DNA from: Leishmania martiniquensis
Lineage: Eukaryota; Euglenozoa; Kinetoplastea; Trypanosomatida; Trypanosomatidae
Assembly: GCF_017916325.1 (NCBI RefSeq)
Contig: NC_090149.1
Location: 202,501 to 266,500 of the forward strand
Length of the DNA stretch: 64,000 nucleotides
Reading direction: 5' to 3'
This document shows positions 41,606 through 53,222 of this stretch, piece by piece. The notes beneath the pieces were generated by a model. It was not told the origin of the DNA. It worked only from the letters and a program-made list of their open reading frames with translations, and did not search any database. Positions within the stretch are counted from its first letter, which is position 1. Each line of letters starts with the position of its first letter. The translations under genes and the position numbers were made by a program.

Positions 41606-44400
41606 CTTCTTGGCTCGCGCAGTGACAAAGATACACGGATGTATCTGCTACGGCGACTGCCACACGCCAGTGCGCACGCACTGCGGATGGCGAGGAGGAG
41701 GGGGAGGGGCGCAGCGAGAAAACCGGTACACAGGGTGCGAGAGACGCAAAGGGCGCGCGTATCAGTGTGCGGGGCAGACGCGCAAACACCTCAGCTCTGT
41801 ATGGCTATGCTCGCCTTTTCTTTGGTACACTCAGAGGCAATGGCACAGAGACGAGGCAGAAGGCAGCGGGCGAGACTCGGAGGGAGTGGCCGGCTTCAGG
41901 CGAAGATGAGCAGACAGGACGCGATCCAACAGAGGCAGTCGCAGGAGGACACGAACGCGCCTACGTGGTGTTCCCCTCCGGTGTGGGTGTGCGTTGCGTG
42001 CTAGCGAAGTGGTAGAGAGGGCTCTGCAGAGTATGGTGACCCCAGTTAGTGCTGGCGAGTGTGGGCCGGAGGAAGGGGAGAGAGAATAGGACGCATCGGC
42101 GGCATGCTTCGCCTCCATCCATCGCGCGGATGGAGAGGAGACGACGAATCCACGTGCCCCAGCCGTGATGTGGAAGGTGAAAGGAGCTCTCCACGGCCGT
42201 GTGGACAGCTCAGCAACAAGTGCAACGTCGTCAGGCCAACAGCCCCCCTCCTCCGTGGTCACTGCTACGGCAGGCGCGATAGAGGCACGTCCCTCTGCAG
42301 AGAGAGAGAGAAAGAAACGGCCCAAAGGACAACGCGACGCGCCACGAGGGCGCCGTCTTTCCATCCTCTGCCACGACGCACGTTTGGCTGCCCGCGTTGC
42401 GCCTCGTTTGCGATATGGCCTTTTTAAGTGCTCACGGAGGTGGCCAAAGGGAAAGAGCCCCCTCGCGCATCATCGCGCCCAGAGAGCAGCCCCCACACGC
42501 ACAAGAGACAACAGAAGGCTAAGAAGAGGTTGCAGGGGATCGCGGAAGGGAGAGGACACACACGCAGGCGCACAACAAAGCCCACCGGCAAGCAGGCAGG
42601 CTCCGCTGTCTCTTCTCCCGCTTGCACATGGTTAGATGTGGCTTAGGTGGGCGACGGAACCTCTTCCCTTTCAGTTTCTTTTTTTTCTTCGACGGTTAGG
42701 AGGGAGGGAGCGCGAGGGTGGTGGTGGATAGCCATCACTGCTTGCATCGCTGGAGCCCCAGGCACGCCTCATGAGCGAAGAGACGGAGAGGAGTACTTAA
42801 AGGACAAACACACACGCACACACACACACACGCACATTCCAAACGGAAATGCTGAGAGGGACTGAGCAGGAGCAGCGAAAGCAAATCAGCCAGCAGAGCC
42901 CCAGTCAGTGATGGCCCGCGAGCGGCACCGATTATGAGTAAACGAGCTCGCGTGCTGCCGCGCGTGGATATGACATCGTGGAGCAGTGCAGCGGTGCATC
43001 CAAAGACTGCCACAGAAAGAAAACGCACCCATGCACACTTTTCATAGCTGTGCACACCTGCGTGCGCGCGACGGGAGCCCGCGCGGACGCCGAGGCGGGA
43101 GGCCCACAAAGGCACGCCGCATCAAAGCCGAGCCACACAAGCGCGGCCACACACAAACACAGCCACACACGTACGTGCATACCTCCAAGCGGCGCATCCC
43201 CGTTGGCCGAGCAGGCCACGGCGCCTTGACACACCGAGACAAGACAACGACGTAAAAGGCCCGTCACACGGACATCGACACCACCGCGCCATACGAAGAC
43301 AAAAACAATAAAAGAGGCACTTATCCGGCGCGGGCGCATCAGCCATTAAGGGGGTGCACGAGGAGACGAGCGAAAGAGAAGAGACGGTTACGCGGCGACG
43401 AAGTCAAGGAAAAAATAAAAAAGGCAACGGAGGCGGACGATAGAGATAGAGAGACGTGCACTAAATGCGACACACCGACAGGAGAGCAGCTCCGGGGCTT
43501 CTCTTCAGCGTGCCGGCTCTGCCGCAGCACACGCGCTAAGCGCCGCTTCCTCCCTCCCCGGTCCGCCGCAGGTCGCTCGGGCACCGCGCCACTCAGGACC
43601 TGACCGCCGACGCCGGAAGCAAGCAGCTGCTCTGACCTCCCTACGCCGTGGGCACGTGGCTCGGCACGGGCAGGGGCTAGAGAGAGGGAAGGGGGGAGTG
43701 CTGCTGAGCGTCCCACACGCAGAGTGGCCATGGGAGCCGTGAGATGCCGCGCGCGCTCAGAGAGGTGTGCCCTCCCCGTCATTGGCAGACATGTACAGAC
43801 ACACAGAAAGAGATGGAAAAAAGAAAGTGAAGCCGAGGGGGGGCACCGTCGATGTCCTTATCGTGAAGGAGGCGTGACGGCGGGAGGGGGTGAGAGGGAG
43901 GCGCAGAAAAAAATGATGCACAAAACACGTTAATGCCCCCGTTTCCGTACGGGCCCCTACCCGTCACCTCCCTCTGTGCTGCAGCGTGCCTCCCCCCTCT
44001 GCTCCGTCTCCTTCATTGGCCAGCGGTACCCGCTGCCAACGTCGACGTGGCTGCACCGCTTTCGCCGTCCTCCAACCCACCGCACCCCTTCCCAGCGGGG
44101 CATCCAGCGTGAGCAAGCGGGGCCTGTGTACGCGCAGTTTGCCACTTCATCTCAGAGGGGCGAGTCCGAGGCACCTGCGCAGGCACCGAGCAGCAGGAAA
44201 GGGCGCGGTGGTGGTGGTGGTGGGCGGAAAGAGAAGAGCACGCAGAGAGGCAGAAAGGAGCGGAGAGGACGGGCGTGTGCACGCGTACCCCAGTGATGAC
44301 GACGGAGCGCCAATGGCGACATCGTCTCAGAGGGCAACGTGAGGGGGCGAGGAAGAGAGGGCATGTTGGCGTGTGAGGCGAGAAGGCTCAGCTCGTGCGT
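41606..44400. other. Spacer E7-E6 within the tandem repeat
   Basis: Contains the E6 leader, (CA)n at 42806-42832, and the repeat joint at 43464. The corresponding frames at 41447-42004, 41831-42364 and others recur at the same offset in unit 2. That recurrence reflects the duplication and is not evidence of coding. Confidence 0.55.
43412..43777 (+). repeat. 313-bp element, copy 2, with shared left extension
   Basis: The same element at the joint between units 1 and 2, preceded by about 50 bp (43412-43463, including the A-rich stretch AATAAAAAAGGC and GATAGAGATAGAGAGACGTG) that is shared with copies 3 and 4 but absent from copy 1. Confidence 0.9.
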
Positions 44401-45300
44401 CTATTGGCCCTTCTTCGCCGTCACACTCTTGCCGTTCAAAGAAGCCGCGGTACCATTATGCTTCGCGGCAGCCGAGCGCGGCGACGCCGGCTTCACGTAG
44501 CTATCGTAGAAGAGCTTGCTGAAGAGGATGAAGTAAGAGAGGTACATCATGAAGCCGAGCCGCGCATTCGCCGCGTCTGAGTGACAGCGCTTATCCGTGG
44601 AGTACAAGATGTACAGCGTGTAAATTTCTGTTAGAATGCCTACTACCATCTGCGAAATCTGGAGGGTGGTGATGAGCGGTGCGAAGGGCCGGACATATTT
44701 TCGGTAGCCGCAAGCGCAGATGAAGTAGTACAGGTACATGACAGAGTGCACGCCGTAGTTCATGCTGGCAAACACAAGCCCGCCGGAGATGTTCTGTAAG
44801 TACGAGTGCCAGCAGTACAGCATCGTCGTGAGGTGGTGGTACCAGTGCAGGAAGATGACCGGCTTCTTCTGGAAGATGAGGAAGGCGGTGTCGAGCATCT
44901 CGGGGATCTTGCTGAGGATGAAGAGGCAGACGAAGGCGCCGACGGGGCCGTCGTAGAAGAGGTTGTCATTCCAGCCACAAAGCGCATTGTACACGCCGCC
45001 TTTCCAGACGATGTCGCCACCATTCGTGTAGTCACGCACGGTGAACTCCGGCACAAAGATCGTGCGGTACAGCTGCGGCAGGCAGTAGTAGGCGCCGCAG
45101 AACGAGAAGACGGTCAGTAGCAGGTTCCACAACCTGTTCAGATGACGCAGGTCGAACGGCTCGCGGTTTTTCATGTACGCGTCAGGGGCGCACCGCACCA
45201 TCAAAATGTACACGCCAGCGACAAGGACTGGCACCTCGATGTGGGCGGCCATCCACTGGCCGACAACGTCGCCCTTGAAGGAGTCAAAAAGCTGCAGCAT
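44401..45300 (-). CDS. E7: fatty acid elongase, HWYHH class
   Basis: A 299-residue protein with start at 45300, in an identical context to E6. Motifs: K131-x2-E134-x2-DT (137-138), HWYHH (152-156), NYGVHSVMYLYYF (181-193) and TTLQISQ (211-217). It ends SVTAKKGQ with lysines at -4 and -3. The helix after the Q motif reads GILTEIYTLYILY, differing from both E6 (GMVVEAY) and E8 (GIVVEAA). The residues just before the box (KKPVIFLHWYHH) match E8 and E10 rather than its twin E6. It lies in unit 2 of the tandem repeat and is probably the more conservative copy. It is an ER acyl-CoA elongase of unknown chain preference. Confidence 0.93.
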   Translation of the reverse strand: MLQLFDSFKGDVVGQWMAAHIEVPVLVAGVYILMVRCAPDAYMKNREPFDLRHLNRLWNLLLTVFSFCGAYYCLPQLYRTIFVPEFTVRDYTNGGDIVWKGGVYNALCGWNDNLFYDGPVGAFVCLFILSKIPEMLDTAFLIFQKKPVIFLHWYHHLTTMLYCWHSYLQNISGGLVFASMNYGVHSVMYLYYFICACGYRKYVRPFAPLITTLQISQMVVGILTEIYTLYILYSTDKRCHSDAANARLGFMMYLSYFILFSKLFYDSYVKPASPRSAAAKHNGTAASLNGKSVTAKKGQ

Positions 45301-47959
45301 CTTCTTGGCTCGCGCAGTGACAAAGATACACGGATGTATCTGCTACGGCGACTGCCACACGCCAGTGCGCACGCACTGCGGATGGCGAGGAGGAGGGGGA
45401 GGGGCGCAGCGAGAAAACCGGTACACAGGGTGCGAGAGACGCAAAGGGCGCGCGTATCAGTGTGCGGGGCAGACGCGCAAACACCTCAGCTCTGTATGGC
45501 TATGCTCGCCTTTTCTTTGGTACACTCAGAGGCAATGGCACAGAGACGAGGCAGAAGGCAGCGGGCGAGACTCGGAGGGAGTGGCCGGCTTCAGGCGAAG
45601 ATGAGCAGACAGGACGCGATCCAACAGAGGCAGTCGCAGGAGGACACGAACGCGCCTACGTGGTGTTCCCCTCCGGTGTGGGTGTGCGTTGCGTGCTAGC
45701 GAAGTGGTAGAGAGGGCTCTGCAGAGTATGGTGACCCCAGTTAGTGCTGGCGAGTGTGGGCCGGAGGAAGGGGGAGAGAGAATAGGACGCATCGGCGGCA
45801 TGCTTCGCCTCCATCCATCGCGCGGATGGAGAGGAGACGACGAATCCACGTGCCCCAGCCGTGATGTGGAAGGTGAAAGGAGCTCTCCACGGCCGTGTGG
45901 ACAGCTCAGCAACAAGTGCAACGTCGTCAGGCCAACAGCCCCCCTCCTCCGTGGTCACTGCTACGGCAGGCGCGATAGAGGCACGTCCCTCTGCAGAGAG
46001 AGAGAGAAAGAAACGGCCCAAAGGACAACGCGACGCGCCACGAGGGCGCCGTCTTTCCATCCTCTGCCACGACGCACGTTTGGCTGCCCGCGTTGCGCCT
46101 CGTTTGCGATATGGCCTTTTTAAGTGCTCACGGAGGTGGCCAAAGGGAAAGAGCCCCCTCGCGCATCATCGCGCCCAGAGAGCAGCCCCCACACGCACAA
46201 GAGACAACAGAAGGCTAAGAAGAGGTTGCAGGGGATCGCGGAAGGGAGAGGACACACACGCAGGCGCACAACAAAGCCCACCGGCAAGCAGGCAGGCTCC
46301 GCTGTCTCTTCTCCCGCTTGCACATGGTTAGATGTGGCTTAGGTGGGCGACGGAACCTCTTCCCTTTCAGTTTCTTTTTTTTCTTCGACGGTTAGGAGGG
46401 AGGGAGCGCGAGGGTGGTGGTGGATAGCCATCACTGCTTGCATCGCTGGAGCCCCAGGCACGCCTCATGAGCGAAGAGACGGAGAGGAGTACTTAAAGGA
46501 CAAACACACACGCACACACACACACACGCACATTCCAAACGGAAATGCTGAGAGGGACTGAGCAGGAGCAGCGAAAGCAAATCAGCCAGCAGAGCCCCAG
46601 TCAGTGATGGCCCGCGAGCGGCACCGATTATGAGTAAACGAGCTCGCGTGCTGCCGCGCGTGGATATGACATCGTGGAGCAGTGCAGCGGTGCATCCAAA
46701 GACTGCCACAGAAAGAAAACGCACCCATGCACACTTTTCATAGCTGTGCACACCTGCGTGCGCGCGACGGGAGCCCGCGCGGACGCCGAGGCGGGAGGCC
46801 CACAAAGGCACGCCGCATCAAAGCCGAGCCACACAAGCGCGGCCACACACAAACACAGCCACACACGTACGTGCATACCTCCAAGCGGCGCATCCCCGTT
46901 GGCCGAGCAGGCCACGGCGCCTTGACACACCGAGACAAGACAACGACGTAAAAGGCCCGTCACACGGACATCGACACCACCGCGCCATACGAAGACAAAA
47001 ACAATAAAAGAGGCACTTATCCGGCGCGGGCGCATCAGCCATTAAGGGGGTGCACGAGGAGACGAGCGAAAGAGAAGAGACGGTTACGCGGCGACGAAGT
47101 CAAGGAAAAAATAAAAAAGGCAACGGAGGCGGACGATAGAGATAGAGAGACGTGCACTAAATGCGACACACCGACAGGAGAGCAGCTCCGGGGCTTCTCT
47201 TCAGCGTGCCGGCTCTGCCGCAGCACACGCGCTAAGCGCCGCTTCCTCCCTCCCCGGTCCGCCGCAGGTCGCTCGGGCACCGCGCCACTCAGGACCTGAC
47301 CGCCGACGCCGGAAGCAAGCAGCTGCTCTGACCTCCCTACGCCGTGGGCACGTGGCTCGGCACGGGCAGGGGCTAGAGAGAGGGAAGGGGGGAGTGCTGC
47401 TGAGCGTCCCACACGCAGAGTGGCCATGGGAGCCGTGAGATGCCGCGCGCGCTCAGAGAGGTGTGCCCTCCCGTATCCACTTCCTTCGGGTTTCTTTAGG
47501 CACGGCGTCAAGAGGTGCGTCTTAGCAGTGTGGGTTTCTCGCTCTCGCTATCCTTTCTCTCCCTCTGTTTTCAACTTGCAAGAGTGAGGGGATGCCTTGG
47601 ATAGCTTTCCGTTGGACCTGTGCAGCAGCGCACGGTGCTCATGAAACAAAGAGCACGAGGACTATTTTTCGGCTCTTTTCTAACGGGGAAGGTGCGGCAC
47701 TGAAGGGGTAGAGAAAAGTGTCGTGGCACGCGAGAAGGCCATCCCTTTTTTTCCCGTTTATGCGATGACAGTTGGCTCTCTGCTCTCCTCCTAACCTCTG
47801 TGTCTCTTTCTTTGTGTTGCTGGGATGTCTACGCTCAGTGCCGGGAATCGGGGCAGAGGCCTGCGTGGAGCCGGTGGTGAGAGGCCCAGCGTCTTCAGGT
47901 GACTCGGACCCTCATACGAGTACGTGCCTATGGCGACCGCCTCCTCATGCCCCAACGAA
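45301..47959. other. Spacer E8-E7
   Basis: 45301-47159 repeats the E7-E6 spacer, including (CA)n at 46502-46528. 47160-47472 is the third copy of the 313-bp element. 47473-47959 is unique sequence containing the E8 3' flank. No gene. Confidence 0.55.
47108..47472 (+). repeat. 313-bp element, copy 3, right end of tandem array
   Basis: The same element with the same left extension. Identity with units 1 and 2 stops abruptly after GTGTGCCCTCC at 47472, where unique sequence (GTATCCACTTCC) starts. It lies in the 3' flank of E8. Confidence 0.9.
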
Positions 47960-48964
47960 CTAGTGGCGCCGCTTCACTAGGCGCAGGTGGGGCAGTTGCT
48001 GGGCCAGCAGAGGGTGCGCAGCCACCGTTGCTGCACTCGGGGCGTGAGCCTCTGGCACGGTGGTGTCCACATGGGTAGCACCCGAAGCGGTCTTCTGCCT
48101 ATTATTACGCATACACACAGCTGCGGCGCCATCCTTCTTGAGGCCGCGAATGTAGCTATCGTAGAAGAGCTTGCTGAAGAGGCCGAAGTAAGAGAGGTAC
48201 ATCATGAAGCCGAGCCGCGCATTCGTGGCGTTCGAGTGGCAACCTTTTCCAGAAAAGTAAATGTGGTACAACGTCGCCGCCTCCACAACGATGCCTACTA
48301 CCATCTGCGAAATCTGGAGGGTGGTGATGAGCGGTGCGAAGGGCCGGACATATTTTCGGTAGCCGCAAGCGCAGATGAAGTAGTACAGGTACATGACAGA
48401 GTGCACGCCGTAGTTCATGCTGGCAAACACAAGCCCGCCGGAGATTTTCGTAGCGTACGAGTGCCAGCAGTACAGCATCGTCGTGAGGTGGTGGTACCAG
48501 TGCAGGAAGATGACCGGCTTCTTCTGGAAGATGAGGAAGGCGGTGTCGAGCATCTCGGGGATCTTGCTGAGGATGAAGAGGCAGACGAAGGCGCCGACGG
48601 GGCCGTCGCAGAAGAGGTTGTCATTCCAGCCGCAGACACCGTTGTAGAAGCTGCCGCGCAGCGTGATCATACCACCGCCTGTGTAGTTCTGCACGGTGAA
48701 CTCGCGAGAAAGAAGCGTCTTGAGCATCCGCGGCAGGCAGTAGTAGGCGCCGCAGAACGAGAAGAGCGAAAGGCACAAGTTCCAGGCGGCGCTAAGCGCG
48801 CGAAGGTTGTAGGCGGGGCGCAGCCGCATGAAGGTGCTGGGCACGTAGAGGACCATCACAATGTACAAAACAGCAAAGACGGAGGGAAGCTCCAGGTTCG
48901 AGCACATCCACACGCTCACGCGGTGCCCGCGGAAGTTGTCAAGATACTGGAACGGGTTGAACAT
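47960..48964 (-). CDS. E8: fatty acid elongase, HWYHH class, extended C-terminus
   Basis: A 334-residue protein started at the ATG at 48964 (MFNPFQYLDNFRGHRVSVWM); 95 further upstream codons are leader-like. Motifs: K134-x2-E137-x2-DT (140-141), HWYHH (155-159), NYGVHSVMYLYYF (184-196) and TTLQISQ (214-220). The middle third is almost identical to E7 in DNA and protein, while the N-terminal third and the tail are clearly diverged. It carries a C-terminal extension of about 60 residues beyond the last helix, polar and Ala/His/Pro-rich. The protein ends VKRRH, so the last four residues are K-R-R-H and not a standard KKxx. It is probably an ER elongase related by conversion to E6, E7 and E10. 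Confidence 0.91.
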   Translation of the reverse strand: MFNPFQYLDNFRGHRVSVWMCSNLELPSVFAVLYIVMVLYVPSTFMRLRPAYNLRALSAAWNLCLSLFSFCGAYYCLPRMLKTLLSREFTVQNYTGGGMITLRGSFYNGVCGWNDNLFCDGPVGAFVCLFILSKIPEMLDTAFLIFQKKPVIFLHWYHHLTTMLYCWHSYATKISGGLVFASMNYGVHSVMYLYYFICACGYRKYVRPFAPLITTLQISQMVVGIVVEAATLYHIYFSGKGCHSNATNARLGFMMYLSYFGLFSKLFYDSYIRGLKKDGAAAVCMRNNRQKTASGATHVDTTVPEAHAPSAATVAAHPLLAQQLPHLRLVKRRH

Positions 48965-51900
48965 CGCGAGGAGCACCTGGTATAGAGGATCGAGTTTGTG
49001 TGCGTGCGTGGGAGGGAGAAGAGATGCGCCAAAAAAAAACGAGAACAGCGCAGCTGCACAAACGTGCGGGCACTTTAAGGGCTCTCGAGGCTGCGCAGAA
49101 GCGAAAACGGCAACGGATGAGCGGTGTGGATAAGGGCTGAGGGTACCGTCACGAGCTCTCTTGGAAAGGAAAAGAGCGAAAGGGATAGGACGACGGGTTA
49201 GCTGGGCCGGTGGGCGCGCAACAAGGCGCGCGCACCGATCACGACACACGGACCCGATTAATGCTTGGCCAACAGGGCGCTGGGCTCCTCGCGGGATAGA
49301 AGCACGCTAAGCGACGACAAGGCAGTTGCAGAAAAGGCGAAAAGAACGACGAGTTTGCTGAGACGTAAGACGGTGCGTGTGCGTATGACGAAGCGAAGAG
49401 GGAGAGAAAAAAAGAAAAAGGGCGCTCGCCGCACCGCTCACGATGAAGCGTGCCGTGGTGAAGTCAGACGAACAGACAAACACTGGCAGAGGTGACCTGC
49501 GAGTGCGGTGAATGCGTGCGTATGTGTGTGAGTGTGTGTGTCAGGTACAAAAAAAGGGAGAGAGAGAGGGGGGCGATTGGCCAGGTGGAGGATGCACGGA
49601 GCGGAGCTATGCGAGCTCAGGTGGAAAGAAACCAAACTGGATAAAGACGATGTGAGGTAAGCAAAAGGTAAGCAGAAAGAAGCGACAACGGAGGAGACAG
49701 AATGGAGAGAGAGGGAGAGAGGGAGGAGGTGTGGTGTGGTGGCAGCGGCCAACACTCTTGAGTGCGACGAGAGCGAAAGAAACGAAGCAGCGCCTCCCCC
49801 CGAAAAAAAAGCAAAAACTGAAGTCACAGCCGCGCCACCAAAACGAAGGAGCTCTTTCCTTGCCGAAAGGTTCGTGTTGACGTACAGAAGAGACAACGAC
49901 AACGGTTCTGCATTCAGACCAGAAGAGGGAGCGCGCGCGAGACGAGAGGGAGGGGGGAGGGGGAGAAGAGAGGGTACGAAGCGGCGGCAGCTAAAAAAAG
50001 GGAAATGGTAACGCTTATGAATGTCAACGCAGCCACAGCTTCTGGAGGGACGGCGGGGGATGAGGAAAAAAGGGGGAGGTCCTCTTCCAAAAACACACAC
50101 ACACACACACACAGGCTGACTGCAGCGGCGAGAAGCCTGGAAGATGGAGGGTGCTGCGCGGTGGAGGTGGTGGTGGTGGTGGCTGGTGAGGAGCGCACCA
50201 AGGAACAGAAGAGCAGAGCGAAGTAACGAAGGAGTTCGGCACACGCACACGTGCCGAGAATGGCTACAAGGAAAGAGGTGGAAAGAGTGCAAACTCACCC
50301 GAAAAGAGCGGAAGGCCCACAGGGAATACAGTATGCGATAACGAAAGCGCGCACACACAAAACGCAGAGACACAGAGAGAGGAGAGCAACAAGCCAGCAA
50401 AAAAAACGAAAAATGAGCTCCGTACTTCTCCAAGAGAGAAAAGGACGAGCTGAGCACTGCCAGTCGCGACAGTTAGCACTCACGCACAGGCACAGCGAAC
50501 GAGGCGGAGAGCGAGGAAGACAGAAACAGAGGAAGCGATAGCGACTGCGAAGACAGAAAGCGGTGCCACAGAGAAGGAGACACGGAGGAGAGAGAAAAAA
50601 AAGCGCTCTTCCACCAGCGCGAAGACGTGAGAAAGAAGTTTATTTTTTGGTGTTGCTGAAGATGAGGATGGGCGCACGCACACGCGCGCCGTTTGACTGG
50701 GGGGAAAAACAAGGAAAAAGAGAGGGTGCTTCAATCGAGGGAGGACGGATAAGTGCCCCTGCCGCTGCGGCGTGGGGGAGGGGGAAGGGGAGGAGGAGAA
50801 GGGGATTCGCACGCAAGCGCAAGAAGGGGAGACGCAGGAAGAGAGGAAGTGTGTGTGCGTGTGCGCGCTTGAGCGAGTGAGTGAGTGAGCACAGTAAGAC
50901 TTCAGCCTCCGCACATAGGCGACGAACGACAACAGACAATAACACAGCCACAACACAGCCAAAGGTTTTAAGAGGGGGGGATGGGGAAGGAAGACAAGAG
51001 AGGAAGCGGTGGGAATGAACGCACGCACGCAGGGACAAACACACGCACACAAGAAAAAAAAGCAGCTGAGCTGACAAGCTTACGGAAGAGCAGTAAGGGA
51101 CGGTACAAAAGGGAGCTGCAAGAAACTTCTCTCACTCATACGTAAGGAAAAGAAGCGACGCCTCCCTCGGCGAACTTCTCCGGTGTCCCTTCCTCTGACA
51201 AGCACACAGAAAGAGAGAGAGGAGGGGTGTGGAGGAGACAGGGAAAGACGTTGACAGAGAGGAAGAGGACAGCAGAAAATATAGAAGAGACGAAGGACGA
51301 GGCGGGCAGACGAGCGAAACGGAACGCAGCAACAAAAACAGAACGATGGGAGTCTCTCTCAAAGTGCCAAAGAAGAAAAAAAAAGAAGGCAATGCCAAAT
51401 TATTACGTTTTCGCTGCTCCCCTTTTTTTGTACCGCTTATTATTGGCGTCACACGTCGTGTACACGCCGGCCCCTCTTTCGGATCGAACGCTCCTCCTCC
51501 TTCCGCCTCTCCGAAAGAGAAAAAAAGAGCGGCCGGAAAAGGGTGAGGGGGAGCTAAAAGAGCGACGGTGGGCAATCGCAGAAACACATGACAAAACAAG
51601 GCGTGGGAAATACTCCGCGGGGTGTCGCGCAGGTGCACGGTGGTGGTAGTGACGGCGGCGGCGTAAAGGGGAAGAAGGCGACTGCTGCTCAGATCACGAT
51701 GAACACGGTGAGACGGCGGGGCCGATGATGTGCTTATGTGGGTACGTATTTGTGGTGGTGGTGCATGCCCGTGAAGTAAGAGTAAACTACAGAGGAAAGG
51801 AAGCGCTGCAAGTAGAGATACTGTAGGAAAGGGTGCCGATCACACGAGAAATCATGTGCGCCCAGCATTCTTGACGCTGAAGATGCACAAGCGTGGACAT

Positions 51901-53222
51901 ATGCATACCTGCAGCGGGCAAAGTTCGTGCGACCACTGCGCTCCTCATTCAGCACTTCGAGATGAGGATCTTGCCATTCGTTGACGGTGCTCGCGAGTGA
52001 ACCTCTCATGAAGAGCACGCGCGTTCTTTTCTGGGATTACTCCGATGAAAAAAATGTGTGTGCCTGTGTGTGTGTGGGGGAGGGAGGGGAGGGGCTTCCG
52101 CACAGGCCTCTTGCACTATCCGCTCACCGACGAGAAAATCAAACCTATCAAGTTTCATGTTCAGGTGGGTCCTCTCGACGCACACCCGCACGTGTGTCCT
52201 TCTGACGACCGGAGGCTAGAGGGGGAAGGGGGAGAGAGGGAGAGGGACAGAGGACTGGGCGGGGGGAAGTAGTCCTTCCACACACACACATCTTCATACC
52301 GACCCTCTCTGCCTTCCCCCCTCCTCTTTCCATTCACTTCAGCCACATCCAAGCCGCACCATAAATGCCGCCTCCGCATGCTCACACACGTACACACACA
52401 CACACACACGCAAAGAGAGCCGAATCCCACACACGCCGCTCCATGCGAAAAAACGAAAGTCGTCCACAGAATCGGATCGCTGCGGATCCGGCACAACATT
52501 CGTCGCCCCGGCGCCTACACGTGGGCATTGTGCACAAGGTGCGCATACACCCCATCAGCGGCTGTGTGTGTGTCTGCGTTTGCGTCTGTGGTGGGAGAGA
52601 GGGAGAGAGGGGGGGGGGTGAAGAAGAGAAAAAAGAAAAGAAAACGCTAACGACAACACAGCCGCAAAAGAAAAAATATAACAATCATAAGTGCGAACGA
52701 CACAAGGGGAGGAAGGCGTTCGTCCGCGGAGGGACGCGTGTGGTCGGTGTTTTCGACCTCCCCCTCCTCTCTCTCTTCCTCATTACATACATACCATTTA
52801 CACCTCTACACACATGCACACGCCTTCTCCGCACAAACCTTTCATGGAGATGCCCCCCTCCCCCGAGACAGCCACCAATTGGGAAGGGCAGAGGAGGCAT
52901 GAAGAAGAAAAAAAACGGAATACACAAAGAAACGTAAGCACATCGTTGAGTATACAGCAGAGCGAGAGGAGGGGAGGGAGGGAGGGAGGGCGAGAGGGAG
53001 GGTGGAGCCCAACCACGACTAAGAACGGGTGTCGTTAGAGGAGTGGGGAGGGGGCGGAGGTGGGGGCCAAGGGGGGAAGAGGACTCCAGGAAAGAAGGGA
53101 AGCAAACAAAACAGCGCGGGGGTGCCTAGACACCTGAGCGTGCGGCGGCCTCGTGTTGCCGCCGTGAGTTGCCCACTGGCGGGCGCTCCACCGCATGAGC
53201 TCCTTTCGGTCGCTTCTTCGTT
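48965..53222. other. Long intergenic spacer E9-E8
   Basis: A 4.3-kb spacer dominated by A/G-rich plus-strand sequence (50250-51350), that is T/C-rich in the transcript orientation, with (CA)n at 50095-50113 and 52392-52411 and (GGT)n near 50166-50182. Frames of up to 339 codons on the minus strand (49438-50457) are Ser/Leu/Phe/Pro-rich translations of these tracts and are not credible genes. Confidence 0.5.

Larger units (their letters stand above)
39771..47472. repeat. Tandem 3.69-kb direct repeat: two full units plus a partial third
   Basis: Unit 1 is 39771-43463, unit 2 is 43464-47159, and a truncated third copy runs 47160-47472. Units 1 and 2 align base for base over almost their whole length, with only a few single-base length changes (for example in a C-run near 39867/43560 and a G-run near 42080/45775). 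Clustered differences occur inside the elongase genes E6 and E7. Each unit holds one elongase plus its full 5' and 3' flanks. The boundary falls inside a 313-bp element present at all three joints, as expected of duplication by unequal exchange between flanking short repeats. Confidence 0.93.

Noticed and set aside
41447..42004. 185-codon plus-strand frame repeated exactly at 45142-45699
   Set aside because: Recurrence is due to the tandem duplication; it overlaps E6/E7 antisense and shows no protein features.
49438..50457. 339-codon minus-strand frame in the E9-E8 spacer
   Set aside because: Its product is a Ser/Leu/Phe/His-rich translation of polypyrimidine and (CA)n tracts with no motif; plausible only as spacer.
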